From Ochrobactrum sp. BTU1 (GTDB lineage Bacteria > Pseudomonadota > Alphaproteobacteria > Rhizobiales > Rhizobiaceae): a DNA stretch of 64,000 bases. The translations under genes were made by a program, and so were the position numbers. This document shows, one piece after another, positions 1 to 8,539 of this stretch; position 1 is the first letter of the stretch, and each line of letters starts with the position of its first letter. Below the pieces are notes generated by a model. It saw only the letters and a list, made by a program, of their open reading frames with translations, did no database searches and was not told the origin of the DNA. Location: NCBI GenBank assembly GCA_018798825.1, contig CP076355.1, positions 1,208,001-1,272,000 of the forward strand, read 5' to 3'.

Positions 1-356
1 CCACTCAACGACGTAATAGCGAAAGCAGTCGGGGGCGTATCTGCGTTATAAAACTGTTCTCCCACCGTCTTTACGAGAAATGTGTAACCATCCGCCGTTT
101 GAACAAATGCTGTCGTGCCAGCAGTTGCAGTACCTGCCGGATCAACCCGCAGCGCACTGACCGTTGTAGTGGCGCCCGTTATGGGATTTGTAACGGTTTT
201 CCCCAGTGAGGACGTCTTCGAGGGTTGAGGCGGTGGCGGATCTTCGGCAAAGGCGGTCGGAATACCAATTGCAACCTGAATGCTTAATAATGCAGCCAGT
301 CGCGCCGATTTGCGCACAGGTTTTCTCGATGCTTGCTCGCGCTTGCGATCCGTCAT
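1..356 (-). CDS. Exported protein, N-terminal part, cut by left window edge
   Basis: A minus-strand frame starting with ATG at 354-356 stays open to position 1, so only about 118 residues are visible. The N-terminus is basic (many K/R in the first 20 residues), followed by a hydrophobic stretch and an AFA|ED signal-peptidase-like site near residue 41. After that comes a Pro-rich and then a Thr/Val-rich segment that looks like the start of a surface or autotransporter-type protein. A GA-rich sequence (AGGAAACAGGACGGGG) lies just upstream of the start. The family cannot be named from this fragment; autotransporter or adhesin is only a guess based on composition and the long signal peptide. Confidence 0.6.
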   Translation of the reverse strand, partial: MTDRKREQASRKPVRKSARLAALLSIQVAIGIPTAFAEDPPPPQPSKTSSLGKTVTNPITGATTTVSALRVDPAGTATAGTTAFVQTADGYTFLVKTVGEQFYNADTPPTAFAITSLS

Positions 357-842
357 GACGCCGCCCCGTCCTGTTTCCTAATATCCATGCAAGTGCAGAC
401 ACAAAGGTCTGGTGCACAGGATGCATCTAAACTCTATAGACTTGAATCATTTGTATGGAATTCCCCCCGAGCGCGCCCCGCATTTTCAATTGAAGAGGAA
501 AATGCAGAAACGCCCGTTATTTTTAATGTAACAAGATCATAAGTTGTTAGCAAGTAATAGAGAGTTAATTATCAAATTCAATTATATCAAATAAATAATA
601 ATAATAGATTTCTATTTAAAATAAGCTTGATCATCGTATGAATATACATTATCTAATGAATAATATTTCGTGTGAGCTTAGAAATAAATCATGCCTATCG
701 CGATGTATTTCCTCTAATATATCATTCAGCTAAAATAGATGTATTAAGACGCAACGCGCGCAAATTGTGGCGGAAACTCAGTACTGCAACTCTATACTGT
801 ATATGGAGCTCGAGGAATTCCATTATACGAAACTGATTTTTC

Positions 843-965
843 TTATATGTGGAATGAGATCTCAGGCGGAATTCCGAATGCACTGCCATACGTCGCCATG
901 CGTCCGCGGCGCCCGATATCCGGAGCAGTCAGCATGACAACGCCTTCCCATTCACTTTTTTTCAT
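843..965 (-). CDS. Possible 40-aa ORF or gene remnant
   Basis: ATG at 963-965 opens a 40-codon frame ending in TAA at 843-845. The residues look protein-like (start MKKSEWEGVV, middle TAPDIGRRGRMATYGSAF), but there is no good ribosome binding site and no family is recognised. It could equally be the remains of a longer gene. Confidence 0.15.
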   Translation of the reverse strand: MKKSEWEGVVMLTAPDIGRRGRMATYGSAFGIPPEISFHI

Positions 966-1310
966 CTAGCAATTGAACCAATGATAGCTACGGGACGTCG
1001 TTCTAGGTGCATTCTCAGTGAAGGAAGGGCACACTTGTCAAGAATGACTCTTTTGCTGCGCGAAGGTGAGCGAATGATATGCTTCAAATTCAAGTAAATA
1101 TGGTCCCTTAAAGAAACGGTCTTCTTTCCCAGCCGCCCACTTAAAGCGAACGCTTACACTCCAAGGCATGGCGCAGAGAAGCGGGCACCCGTTTTCCGAC
1201 AAGGACATGCGCGAAGCCAATGAGAGAGCGCACCTGTTGAGCTGACAGGCGCATTGAGCGATGCAATTTCGGCTTCGCCTTCAGTTCCTAAAGTAATGGA
1301 GGCAGCAAAG

Positions 1311-1343
1311 GCCCATCCGTGTTGAAGGCCATTACGGATGGGC
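1311..1343. terminator. Perfect 10-bp inverted repeat
   Basis: Arms GCCCATCCGT (1311-1320) and ACGGATGGGC (1334-1343) are separated by 13 nt. It lies about 65 bp beyond the stop of the minus-strand lipoprotein gene, where a terminator is expected, but no T-tract follows in either direction, so intrinsic termination is uncertain. Confidence 0.35.
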
Positions 1344-1407
1344 TGTCGTCAAAGCGCTCCAAGGCGTCGACCCGATTGCCGGTTCTTACGTAATCAGGGG
1401 GCCGGGT

Positions 1408-1821
1408 TCAGTTCTGCGATTCTCTCTTAATAATACGCATACCGTTCGAATATTCAGTATAGCCTCCCTGGTTTCCTCGGGGAGCAACAATACGAGGCTG
1501 CTCTGGCCTGCTGGCCTGCTCGGGTCGCTGCACTGGTCTTTGAACGGGAGGCCTTGCATAAGCATCATTTCGCTCGCGCCGTGGGCGGCGTGAATCATTC
1601 CGCCATCTGTCCGAACGATACTCACGACGATCGCGATAATAGCGGGAATCATATCTCGGGCCGTTGCGATAACTAATACCAGACCCCGAATAGTATCCGC
1701 CATATGAAGGGCCGTAATCCCTATAGCCATCGTAAGAGTACGATTCACTGACGCAACCAGACAACGTGAATGATAGAACTATGACCGTGCCGATCGACGT
1801 CAATGCTTTGAAAATGGTCAT
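1408..1821 (-). CDS. Small Tyr/Arg-rich lipoprotein, unknown function
   Basis: This 137-aa protein begins with a hydrophobic signal ending in LSGC, a lipobox with Cys at about residue 23, so it should be lipidated and sit in the envelope. The mature part is low-complexity: Tyr/Gly/Ser-rich to about residue 60, then Arg-rich (DRREYRSDRWR), then Pro/Gln-rich repeats (RPVQRPEQ), ending in a short ordered-looking tail (YTEYSNGMRIIKRE). No catalytic motif is visible. The ATG at 1819-1821 is preceded by GAGG about 7 nt upstream. Similar small lipoproteins of unknown role are common in Rhizobiales. Confidence 0.75.
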   Translation of the reverse strand: MTIFKALTSIGTVIVLSFTLSGCVSESYSYDGYRDYGPSYGGYYSGSGISYRNGPRYDSRYYRDRREYRSDRWRNDSRRPRRERNDAYARPPVQRPVQRPEQASRPEQPRIVAPRGNQGGYTEYSNGMRIIKRESQN

Positions 1822-1978
1822 AATTTGCTACCTCGCTTGGTGAACATTTCGATTGGGATAATCGACCCTCGGGCGTTAAAGCGCAAGTCACGAAGTTCAT
1901 GGTTCTTGTTATTGTCCGAGATCGCAAAACTCGGCGTAGCAATTGATCGCCAAGCCGCTGCCCTGTTATGGCTCGCTT

Positions 1979-3448
1979 CTAAGAGTTTTGGCGCATTCGA
2001 ATTGCAAGAAGCCTGACACCGTCGGCAATGCGATTTATGGGAATGGATGAATAAGCAATGCGAAAGTAACGACACGGCCTGTCGTCGCTCCAGAAGAATG
2101 GCGCACCAGATTCGATAAGCACACCGTCCTCACGCAGATCCCGCGCAAGTTCGTCCGCATCCATACCTTCAGGACCTTCTATCCAGAAGGAAGTACCGCC
2201 AAAACCTGACTTGCCGGCGATCTTCAATCCTTCCTGTTGCAGCGCGTTGATCATAACAATATGGCGCTTGTGGTATTCGATACGCATTCTATGAATAACC
2301 GCGTCGTAGTGGCCAAGCGCAAGAAAATACGCAGCAGTTCGCTGCAGATGACCAGGGGGATGGCGTAACATCAGTGCGCGTAGCGCTCGCGCTTCTCGAA
2401 TGACCGTTGCTGGCGCGACGAGATAGCCAAGCCTCAAGCCTGGAAAAAGCGACTTCGAAAAGCTACCCACATAAAGAACACGACCATATTGGTCGAGGGA
2501 TTTCAGGGCCGGGGTTGGCGGCTGGAGAAAACTCATCTCAAACTCATAGTCATCCTCAACAATGACGAAATCGCGCTCAGCTGCTGCTTCAAGAAGTGCA
2601 ATGCGTCTTGCACGTGACATCGTTGCAGCTGTGGGCGACTGATGGCTTGGCGTAACGAACACCGCATCGATCCCGCGGGGAAGCAGTTCAGGTGGCAAGC
2701 CACCCTCATCAACATCAAGTGCCGACACACGAGCACCAGTAAGATGAAGCGTGGCGCTGATATCGGGATGCCCGGGGTTTTCGCAGACGACATGCGAATG
2801 ATTTGACAAAAGCAAGTGGCTGATAATCCAAAGCGCATTTTGCGCACCAACCGTTACCAATATTTCATCGGGTTCTGCGCGAATACCTCGGCTCGGCAGC
2901 GTTCGTGACCGTATGTAGTTCACAAGTTCAACATCGTCCGCAGCAGCGAAGTCGCCAGCCATGAGAACGAAATCTTCTCGCGCCAAAGCACGTCTGGCGC
3001 AATCGCGCCATGCAGAAAGATCAAATAAGCTTTGATCCATTTGCCCGTAAAGAAATGGGTAACGATACCGGCGCCAATCGAGTGGCTTACGAATGGTCTT
3101 GGCGATATTGAAACCCGGCCGCAGCTTGGAAGACCAGTCCACCGCTATGTCGGGCACCTGTAGGAAATTCTCGTCCGGTCGACTGATCGGAGGCGCTACA
3201 GAGACATGATAAGCACTTCGCGAATGCACTTCGAGATAGCCCTGCGAGACAAGTTCCTGATATGCCAATGTCACGGTCAGTCGCGATATTTTCAAATAAT
3301 CCGCCAGCCCTCGTGTCGACGGCATGCGCGCACCCGGCAAAATAGCACCGGACAGAATGGCAGATACGGTTGTCTCACGAATTTGCGCCTGCAATCCTGT
3401 ATTTCGATTGCAGTCTATGAAGAAAATAGTTGGTGAGACTGCCCTCAA
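1979..3448 (-). CDS. tauR: MocR/GntR-type PLP-binding regulator, probable TauR
   Basis: This is a 489-aa protein with an N-terminal GntR winged helix (about 15-85, including STRGLADYLKISRLTVTLAY) joined to a class I aminotransferase fold. The PLP-anchoring lysine is visible in GSFSKSLFPG (K332), and the preceding VEDDYEFE motif is also typical. Known family biology: MocR regulators use PLP or an amine adduct as effector, and TauR of phototrophic alphaproteobacteria activates taurine genes. Here the gene is divergent from tauABC, which supports activation of the taurine operon in the presence of taurine. The start chosen is TTG at 3446-3448 because AGGAG lies 6 nt upstream; no other upstream start fits. 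Confidence 0.85.
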   Translation of the reverse strand: MRAVSPTIFFIDCNRNTGLQAQIRETTVSAILSGAILPGARMPSTRGLADYLKISRLTVTLAYQELVSQGYLEVHSRSAYHVSVAPPISRPDENFLQVPDIAVDWSSKLRPGFNIAKTIRKPLDWRRYRYPFLYGQMDQSLFDLSAWRDCARRALAREDFVLMAGDFAAADDVELVNYIRSRTLPSRGIRAEPDEILVTVGAQNALWIISHLLLSNHSHVVCENPGHPDISATLHLTGARVSALDVDEGGLPPELLPRGIDAVFVTPSHQSPTAATMSRARRIALLEAAAERDFVIVEDDYEFEMSFLQPPTPALKSLDQYGRVLYVGSFSKSLFPGLRLGYLVAPATVIREARALRALMLRHPPGHLQRTAAYFLALGHYDAVIHRMRIEYHKRHIVMINALQQEGLKIAGKSGFGGTSFWIEGPEGMDADELARDLREDGVLIESGAPFFWSDDRPCRYFRIAYSSIPINRIADGVRLLAIRMRQNS

Positions 3449-3751
3449 ATCTTGCTCCTAGAGTCAGCAACGATGCAGAACCTCCTGTTCCATTGCAGTT
3501 GCTTACAATTGATGGTCGCGTTTTTCTTTCAGATTCTCCAACTCCAAAATTTTGCCGCTAAGGGAATTTTTTAGACTGGCCCTCCCGGCAAAACCACCTT
3601 CTCCGAAGAACTGGACTTATTGTCTGTTCTAACTGGCTATAAGCCAAATCTATGGAGATGGCTATCGTTCGTGATCGGAACTGAAGATTGGCGGAAAACG
3701 TCAACGGGCATGCCGAAGTCAGCCATGGTTCATAAATGGAAGGGGAACTCC
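3449..3751. promoter_or_regulatory. tauR-tauA divergent control region
   Basis: This noncoding gap separates the divergent regulator and transport operon. Three CTGG-type boxes in the same orientation occur at 3576-3581 (CTGGCC), 3611-3616 (CTGGAC) and 3633-3638 (CTGGCT), the last two with a 22-bp period. As I recall, TauR of Rhodobacter binds direct repeats of CTGGAC, so these are candidate TauR sites. I could not pick a confident -35/-10 pair. Confidence 0.4.
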
Positions 3752-4777
3752 ATGAACTATTTTACAAGCACGAAACGGGTGATTTTATTTTCAGCGCTCG
3801 CAGCTGTTTCAACATCAGCGGCTAACGCGGAGACGACCGTCGTCGTCGGTTACCAGCAAATCGTTGGTCCATTTCTCACGGCTATCGCGGACGGAAGATT
3901 CGATGCGGCAGCCAAAGAAGCCGGATATAAGATTGACTGGCGACAATTTGCATCGGGCGGCGATATTTCGACCGCACTCGCATCCGGCAATGTGCCAATC
4001 GGCGTGATCGGATCGACAGGTATCGCGGCAGCATCCACACGTGGTGTCGAACTCGAGCTGTTCTGGATACTGGACAATATCGGCAAATCAGAAGCACTCA
4101 TCGCACGCGAAGGCTCCGGCATCGAAAAACCTGAGGATTTGAAGGGTAAGAAGATCGGTGTACCATTCGTCTCCACAGCGCACTTTCATCTTCTTGTAGG
4201 GATGAGTGACATCTGGAAGATCAATCCACGCGACGCAGAAATTCTGAACATGACCCCGCCGCAGATCGTTGCTGCGTGGCAGCGCGGTGATATCGATGCC
4301 GCCTATGTCTGGCCACCGGCGCTCTCTGAAATTCTTAAAACCGGCACGGAAATCGCTAATTCCGAAGAGATCGGCAAAAAAAGCGTACCAACGTTTGACG
4401 GACTTGTTGTGGACAAGAGCTTTGCGGCTGACAACCCGAAATTCATGGCCGCTTTCACGACAGTGCTTAAGAATGCCTATGCCGACTACAAGGCAAACGG
4501 CGTCCAATGGACAGCAGATTCCGACCAAGTTAAAGCAATGGTGAAACTAATCGGTGGCAATGCGACTGATATACCGGACGCGCTAAAACTGCTGTCTTTC
4601 CCATCCGCCGAGGAGCAAGCGTCTCCAACATGGCTCGGTGGAGGCAAAGAAAGCGGCGCGCTAAAGTCCATCACTCAGAGCGCAAAATTTCTCGTCGACC
4701 AAAAACAGCTCGACAAGGCTCTGGATGATTACAGCGGCTATGTAAATGGCAGCTTTGCCGAAGCCGCAGCAAAGTAA
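3752..4777 (+). CDS. tauA: Taurine ABC transporter, substrate-binding protein
   Basis: This is a 341-aa periplasmic protein of the TauA/SsuA (NMT1-like) family. It has a Sec signal peptide ending in SAANA|ETT and then [12 protein letters not shown], typical of taurine binders. It captures taurine in the periplasm for the TauBC importer. The frame is open further upstream, but ATG 3752 is chosen because GGAAGGGGA sits about 5 nt before it and the signal peptide begins there. It is first in the tauABC-tauXY-xsc-pta series, so its placement in taurine degradation is strong. A related aliphatic-sulfonate specificity cannot be excluded from sequence alone. Confidence 0.92.
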   Translation: MNYFTSTKRVILFSALAAVSTSAANAETTVVVGYQQIVGPFLTAIADGRFDAAAKEAGYKIDWRQFASGGDISTALASGNVPIGVIGSTGIAAASTRGVELELFWILDNIGKSEALIAREGSGIEKPEDLKGKKIGVPFVSTAHFHLLVGMSDIWKINPRDAEILNMTPPQIVAAWQRGDIDAAYVWPPALSEILKTGTEIANSEEIGKKSVPTFDGLVVDKSFAADNPKFMAAFTTVLKNAYADYKANGVQWTADSDQVKAMVKLIGGNATDIPDALKLLSFPSAEEQASPTWLGGGKESGALKSITQSAKFLVDQKQLDKALDDYSGYVNGSFAEAAAK

Positions 4778-4923
4778 TTACGCGAAATAAATCAAGCGAC
4801 TCTGCCAACGTAGGCTCGTTGAGCCCAGTTGTACTGAGATGGTTCCGCGCATTCCTTGTGAATGCAACTTTGCAAGCGAGCGAAATGGCCGGAACCACTC
4901 CTTCGTTCCCGAAAGGCGACGCT

Positions 4924-5736
4924 ATGGAAACCTTGAACATATCAAATGTCAGTCTGACCTATCCAGGCCTCTATGTCGAAGAAGCCGTCATCGCACTCAA
5001 AGGTGTCAATCTGCGGATCGACAGCGGCGACTTCGTCGTAGCACTTGGCGCATCTGGTTGCGGAAAAACAACCCTCCTCAATCTGATGGCAGGCTTCATG
5101 ATCCCCTCAGCCGGTGAGATAACCCTGGGCGGACGGCTTGTGCGAGGGCCAGGCGCAGACAGAGGCGTCGTTTTTCAAAAACATGCGCTGCTTCCATGGC
5201 TGAATGTGGTCGAAAACACGGAGTTTGGACTTAAACTTCAGGGCATACCCAAAGCCCAACGCCGCGAACGTGCCACTCAAAATCTGGCATTGGTCGGCTT
5301 GCAAGACTTTCACAATCATAAGGTTTATCAGCTTTCAGGAGGCATGCAGCAACGTGTTGGCATTGCCCGCGCTCTCACCTGCGATCCTGCAATGCTGCTT
5401 ATGGATGAACCTATGGCAGCACTCGATGCCCTAACCCGTGAGACCATTCAGGAATTGCTTCTGCGTGTGTGGCAACTCACCAACAAAATGTTCTTCTTTA
5501 TCACTCACAGCGTCGAAGAAGCTCTGTTTCTTGGTTCACGGCTCATTGTGATGTCGCCGCGTCCAGGACGGATCACTCACACCTACGATCTGGACTTCAA
5601 TCGGCGTTTTCTGGAAAGCGGTGACGCGCGCGCCGTCAAATCCAGTCCCGACTTCATCAAGATGCGTGAGACAATTCTGGGGATTATCTATGGCGATGAA
5701 CGTGCATCAGGAAACCCGGAACTGGCCCATGCTTGA
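4924..5736 (+). CDS. tauB: Taurine ABC transporter, ATP-binding protein
   Basis: This is a cytoplasmic ATPase of about 270 aa. Motifs in order are Walker [10 protein letters not shown], a Q-loop ([10 protein letters not shown]), the signature [15 protein letters not shown], Walker [12 protein letters not shown] and the switch histidine in FITHS. It powers TauC-mediated import. The frame extends upstream to a TTG at 4819, but that would add a leader not seen in the family. ATG 4924 has AAAGG 7 nt upstream and gives the usual length; ATG 4885 is the alternative. Its 3' end overlaps the likely tauC start. Confidence 0.92.
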   Translation: METLNISNVSLTYPGLYVEEAVIALKGVNLRIDSGDFVVALGASGCGKTTLLNLMAGFMIPSAGEITLGGRLVRGPGADRGVVFQKHALLPWLNVVENTEFGLKLQGIPKAQRRERATQNLALVGLQDFHNHKVYQLSGGMQQRVGIARALTCDPAMLLMDEPMAALDALTRETIQELLLRVWQLTNKMFFFITHSVEEALFLGSRLIVMSPRPGRITHTYDLDFNRRFLESGDARAVKSSPDFIKMRETILGIIYGDERASGNPELAHA

Positions 5737-6556
5737 GTTCATTACTCGGGCACGGCCAGTCAAACCCGGGAAGATCTATGGCGCTCCCGGCGACGGAAAT
5801 AGCGGCTTTATCAGTCTGGTCACAGCACTGCTATTGCTTGGAATTTGGTTCCTTGTGACAGGCTTGGGCTGGGTGAGGCCACTGTTTCTGCCTTCTCCCT
5901 ACGCGGTCTATGATAAATTCATACTCGCCATGACCGATGGCGTCGCCAATTCGACATTGATTGAGCACACGCTCGCCAGTCTTGGCCGCGTTCTTGGTGC
6001 CTTCGCGATTGCCTGCGTTACAGCAGTCCCCATCGGTATCATGATGGGTATGAGCAGATTCTGCCGTGGCGTTCTCGACCCAATTATCGAATTCTATCGC
6101 CCGCTGCCGCCGCTTGCTTACCTGCCACTGATCATCATCTGGCTCGGTATCGGCGAATTCCCGAAAGTGTTCCTCATTTTCCTGGCGATCTTCGCTCCAT
6201 TAGCGATAGCAGCCAGAGCAGGCGTCCGCTCGGTTTCCACTGAACAGGTCCATGCTGCATACGCAATGGGTGCTTCACGAACCCAGGTTATAACCCAGGT
6301 CATAATGAAAGCGGCCCTTCCGGAAATTTTCACAGGCATGCGGATCGGTATTGGTGTCGGCTGGACGACACTGGTTGCTGCAGAGATGGTGGCGGCACAT
6401 CGCGGGCTGGGCTTCATGGTGCTGAACGCCGCGCAGTTCTTGGCCAGTGACACGGTCATCATGGGCATTATCGTCATCGGAGTATTTGCTTTCGCCTTTG
6501 ACCTTTTAATTCGTCATCTGGAAAAAGTGCTGATCCCCTGGAAGGGTAAAATCTGA
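5729..6556 (+). CDS. tauC: Taurine ABC transporter, permease
   Basis: This is a permease of about 275 aa with six predicted membrane segments and the EAA-type cytoplasmic loop ([29 protein letters not shown], given here only as the loop region around 6250-6340) that docks on the ATPase. The family match to TauC/SsuC is clear ([19 protein letters not shown] region). The frame is open from 5621, but starts at 5690 and 5729 are more likely; 5729 overlaps the tauB stop by 8 nt, as expected for translational coupling. No SD is close, so the start is uncertain by a few codons. Confidence 0.9.
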   Translation: MLEFITRARPVKPGKIYGAPGDGNSGFISLVTALLLLGIWFLVTGLGWVRPLFLPSPYAVYDKFILAMTDGVANSTLIEHTLASLGRVLGAFAIACVTAVPIGIMMGMSRFCRGVLDPIIEFYRPLPPLAYLPLIIIWLGIGEFPKVFLIFLAIFAPLAIAARAGVRSVSTEQVHAAYAMGASRTQVITQVIMKAALPEIFTGMRIGIGVGWTTLVAAEMVAAHRGLGFMVLNAAQFLASDTVIMGIIVIGVFAFAFDLLIRHLEKVLIPWKGKI

Positions 6557-6687
6557 GGGCAGCGAATATCGGGTAGCCCCACCAACAAGGTCCAAGTTTT
6601 TGAAGGAACGACGCGGCAGAATTACCGCGTCACAGGAAAGCTTTGCCCTGTTTCTGGGCAGGTTGGAATTTATCAAGGAGCACTGAA

Positions 6688-7077
6688 ATGTCTGCCGGAA
6701 ACCTTACGGAGAAGCAATTTTCCAACCTGTTTGATGCTTTCAATCGCCATGACATTGAAGCGATCATGGAATTTTTTGACGAGGATTGCGTGTTCTACAC
6801 CGTGGCCGGCGAGGAGGTTTACGGCACACGCCTCCAAGGCAAAAAAGCAATCGCCAGTGCATTCTCAGCAGTATGGGGCGCCATGCCCGATGCCCGCTGG
6901 GACGGACACAGGCATTTTGTGTGTGGAAATCGCGCAGTATCGGAGTGGACGTTTTTCGGAACGGATGCAACCGGCGCACGTGTCGAAGCAGAAGGTTGCG
7001 ATCTCTTTACTCAGAGAGGCGGCAAGATCACCCGTAAACAGGCATTTCGCAAGAACCGGCCTTTGCTGACGGCATAA
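6688..7077 (+). CDS. tauX: NTF2/SnoaL-like protein, probable taurine dehydrogenase small subunit
   Basis: A 129-aa protein with the alpha+beta cone fold of the NTF2/SnoaL family: an N-terminal helix (FSNLFDAFNRHDIEAIMEFF), a central FYTVAGEEVYGT strand and a C-terminal TQRGGKITRKQAF strand. AAGGAG is 7 nt before ATG 6688, so upstream in-frame starts are rejected. Small proteins of this fold accompany the FAD-dependent TauY in alphaproteobacterial taurine clusters, where the pair is called taurine dehydrogenase TauXY. The assignment rests on position directly upstream of the FAD enzyme and between tauC and xsc; the exact role of the small subunit is not evident from sequence. Confidence 0.75.
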   Translation: MSAGNLTEKQFSNLFDAFNRHDIEAIMEFFDEDCVFYTVAGEEVYGTRLQGKKAIASAFSAVWGAMPDARWDGHRHFVCGNRAVSEWTFFGTDATGARVEAEGCDLFTQRGGKITRKQAFRKNRPLLTA

Positions 7078-7116
7078 GCCTCGCTTGCGCCCGTCGGTGA
7101 TTTGGAGGACCGACCG

Positions 7117-8517
7117 ATGAACACTCACACGACTAACACATATTCCGCCAGACAACCCTTCGATCCTGCTTATGATCCAGTGGTTGCGAAGACGCCCGGA
7201 CAAGGACGTGATTACGCGCCAACATACTGGATCGGGACAGCTGGCACGGCACCCGAAGATGATGGTCCTGTTACTTCAGACATCGATGCCGATGTTGTGA
7301 TTGTCGGTTCCGGATATACAGGACTGTCAGCCGCTATCCACCTTGCTCGTGATCATGGCATTAAAGCAATGATACTTGAGGCCAATGCAGTTGCATGGGG
7401 ATGCAGCACACGCAATGGCGGTCAAGCCCAGATTTCTGCCGGCCGGCTTAAACGGTCGCAATGGATTGAGCGTTGGGGCGTGGATGTCGCAAAGAAACTG
7501 CATAGGGAAATTTCAGAAGGGTTCGATCTATTTCGTGCGCTTATAGCCGAACCAGAAATTGAATGTGAACCGCAGGATGGCGGTCATCTTTATATTGCTC
7601 ACCGCGAGAAGGTGGTCCCTTCGCTGGTCAAGGAATCCCGCTTACTCAATGAAGTGTTCGGCTATCGAACTCAGATGATGAGCCGTGATGAAATCCACGA
7701 CCGCTTTATCCGGGATCAGGAAGCCTGTGGGGCGATGTACGAACCCGATGGCATCGGAGTTCATGCCGCCAAGCTTGCCTTCGGCTATCTCCGACTGGCC
7801 CGTAAGCTCGGCGCAAAGGTCCATACTGCAAGCCCTGTTCTCAGCTGCCGAAAGGATGGAGATTTCTATCACCTCCTAACGCCAAACGGCACAGTAAAAG
7901 CCCGGCAGGTTTGCTTCGCGACAGCGGGCTATACTTCACCTGCTCTTCACTCGCTCACACGCCATCGATTGATGCCGATACTGTCTAATTCCGTAGTAAC
8001 CCGACCACTGACCGCAGATGAGAGAGAAGCATGTGGTTTAAGGACTGGAATCCCACTAACCGACACCCGAACGCTTCGCCACTACTATCGTTTTCTGCCA
8101 GATGGACGAATGCAGATCGGCAGTCGCAGTGCCATAACCGGGGCGGACGCACCCAACTCCAAACACTACGACTTGTTGCTTGCAGGTCTTTACCGAAAAT
8201 TCCCGGCTTTGACCGATATTAAGATCGACTATTCCTGGTGGGGCTGGGTGGACGTCAGTCATGACATGATGCCCCGCATCGTTCGCCCAGATCCGAAGCA
8301 GGAAATCTACTATGCCATGGGCTATGGCGGGAATGGCGTTATGTATTCCGCACAGGCGGGACGCCGGGTTGCCCAATTGATGGTCGGTCGCGGGCAAGAA
8401 CTGGACCTGCCAATATTCACATCAGAACTGCCAAGCTACGGCATGTTGACGCCATTTCGGCGCATAGGTCAGCGTGCCATGTACCGCTGGTATGCGCTGA
8501 AAGACGAGATCCTTTGA
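7117..8517 (+). CDS. tauY: FAD-dependent oxidoreductase, probable taurine dehydrogenase large subunit
   Basis: This is a 466-aa DadA/DAO-type flavoprotein. The FAD-binding Rossmann motif is VVIVGSGYTGLSAA (around residue 60), followed by an acidic end of strand 2 (ILEAN), the STRNGGQ motif, and a C-terminal FAD-contacting AMGYGGNGV. It probably oxidatively deaminates taurine to sulfoacetaldehyde at the membrane, passing electrons to a cytochrome c or quinone. Context is decisive, because xsc, which consumes sulfoacetaldehyde, follows 22 nt later and no taurine-pyruvate aminotransferase is present in this island. GGAGG is 8 nt before ATG 7117. Confidence 0.8.
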   Translation: MNTHTTNTYSARQPFDPAYDPVVAKTPGQGRDYAPTYWIGTAGTAPEDDGPVTSDIDADVVIVGSGYTGLSAAIHLARDHGIKAMILEANAVAWGCSTRNGGQAQISAGRLKRSQWIERWGVDVAKKLHREISEGFDLFRALIAEPEIECEPQDGGHLYIAHREKVVPSLVKESRLLNEVFGYRTQMMSRDEIHDRFIRDQEACGAMYEPDGIGVHAAKLAFGYLRLARKLGAKVHTASPVLSCRKDGDFYHLLTPNGTVKARQVCFATAGYTSPALHSLTRHRLMPILSNSVVTRPLTADEREACGLRTGIPLTDTRTLRHYYRFLPDGRMQIGSRSAITGADAPNSKHYDLLLAGLYRKFPALTDIKIDYSWWGWVDVSHDMMPRIVRPDPKQEIYYAMGYGGNGVMYSAQAGRRVAQLMVGRGQELDLPIFTSELPSYGMLTPFRRIGQRAMYRWYALKDEIL

Positions 8518-8539
8518 ATTATAACGAAAGGTATGCGCC

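Larger units (their letters stand above)
357..1407. other. Gene-poor intergenic region with AT-rich core
   Basis: No convincing gene is visible across about 1 kb. Positions 540-730 are strikingly AT-rich compared with the rest of the window and could hold the promoter region of the leftward exported-protein gene. A 40-codon minus-strand ORF (843-965) and a perfect hairpin (1311-1343) are listed separately. The remainder shows no recognisable coding signal. Confidence 0.5.

Noticed and set aside
1038..1220. 60-codon minus-strand ORF in the gene-poor region
   Set aside because: Composition is not protein-like and no start signal is visible.
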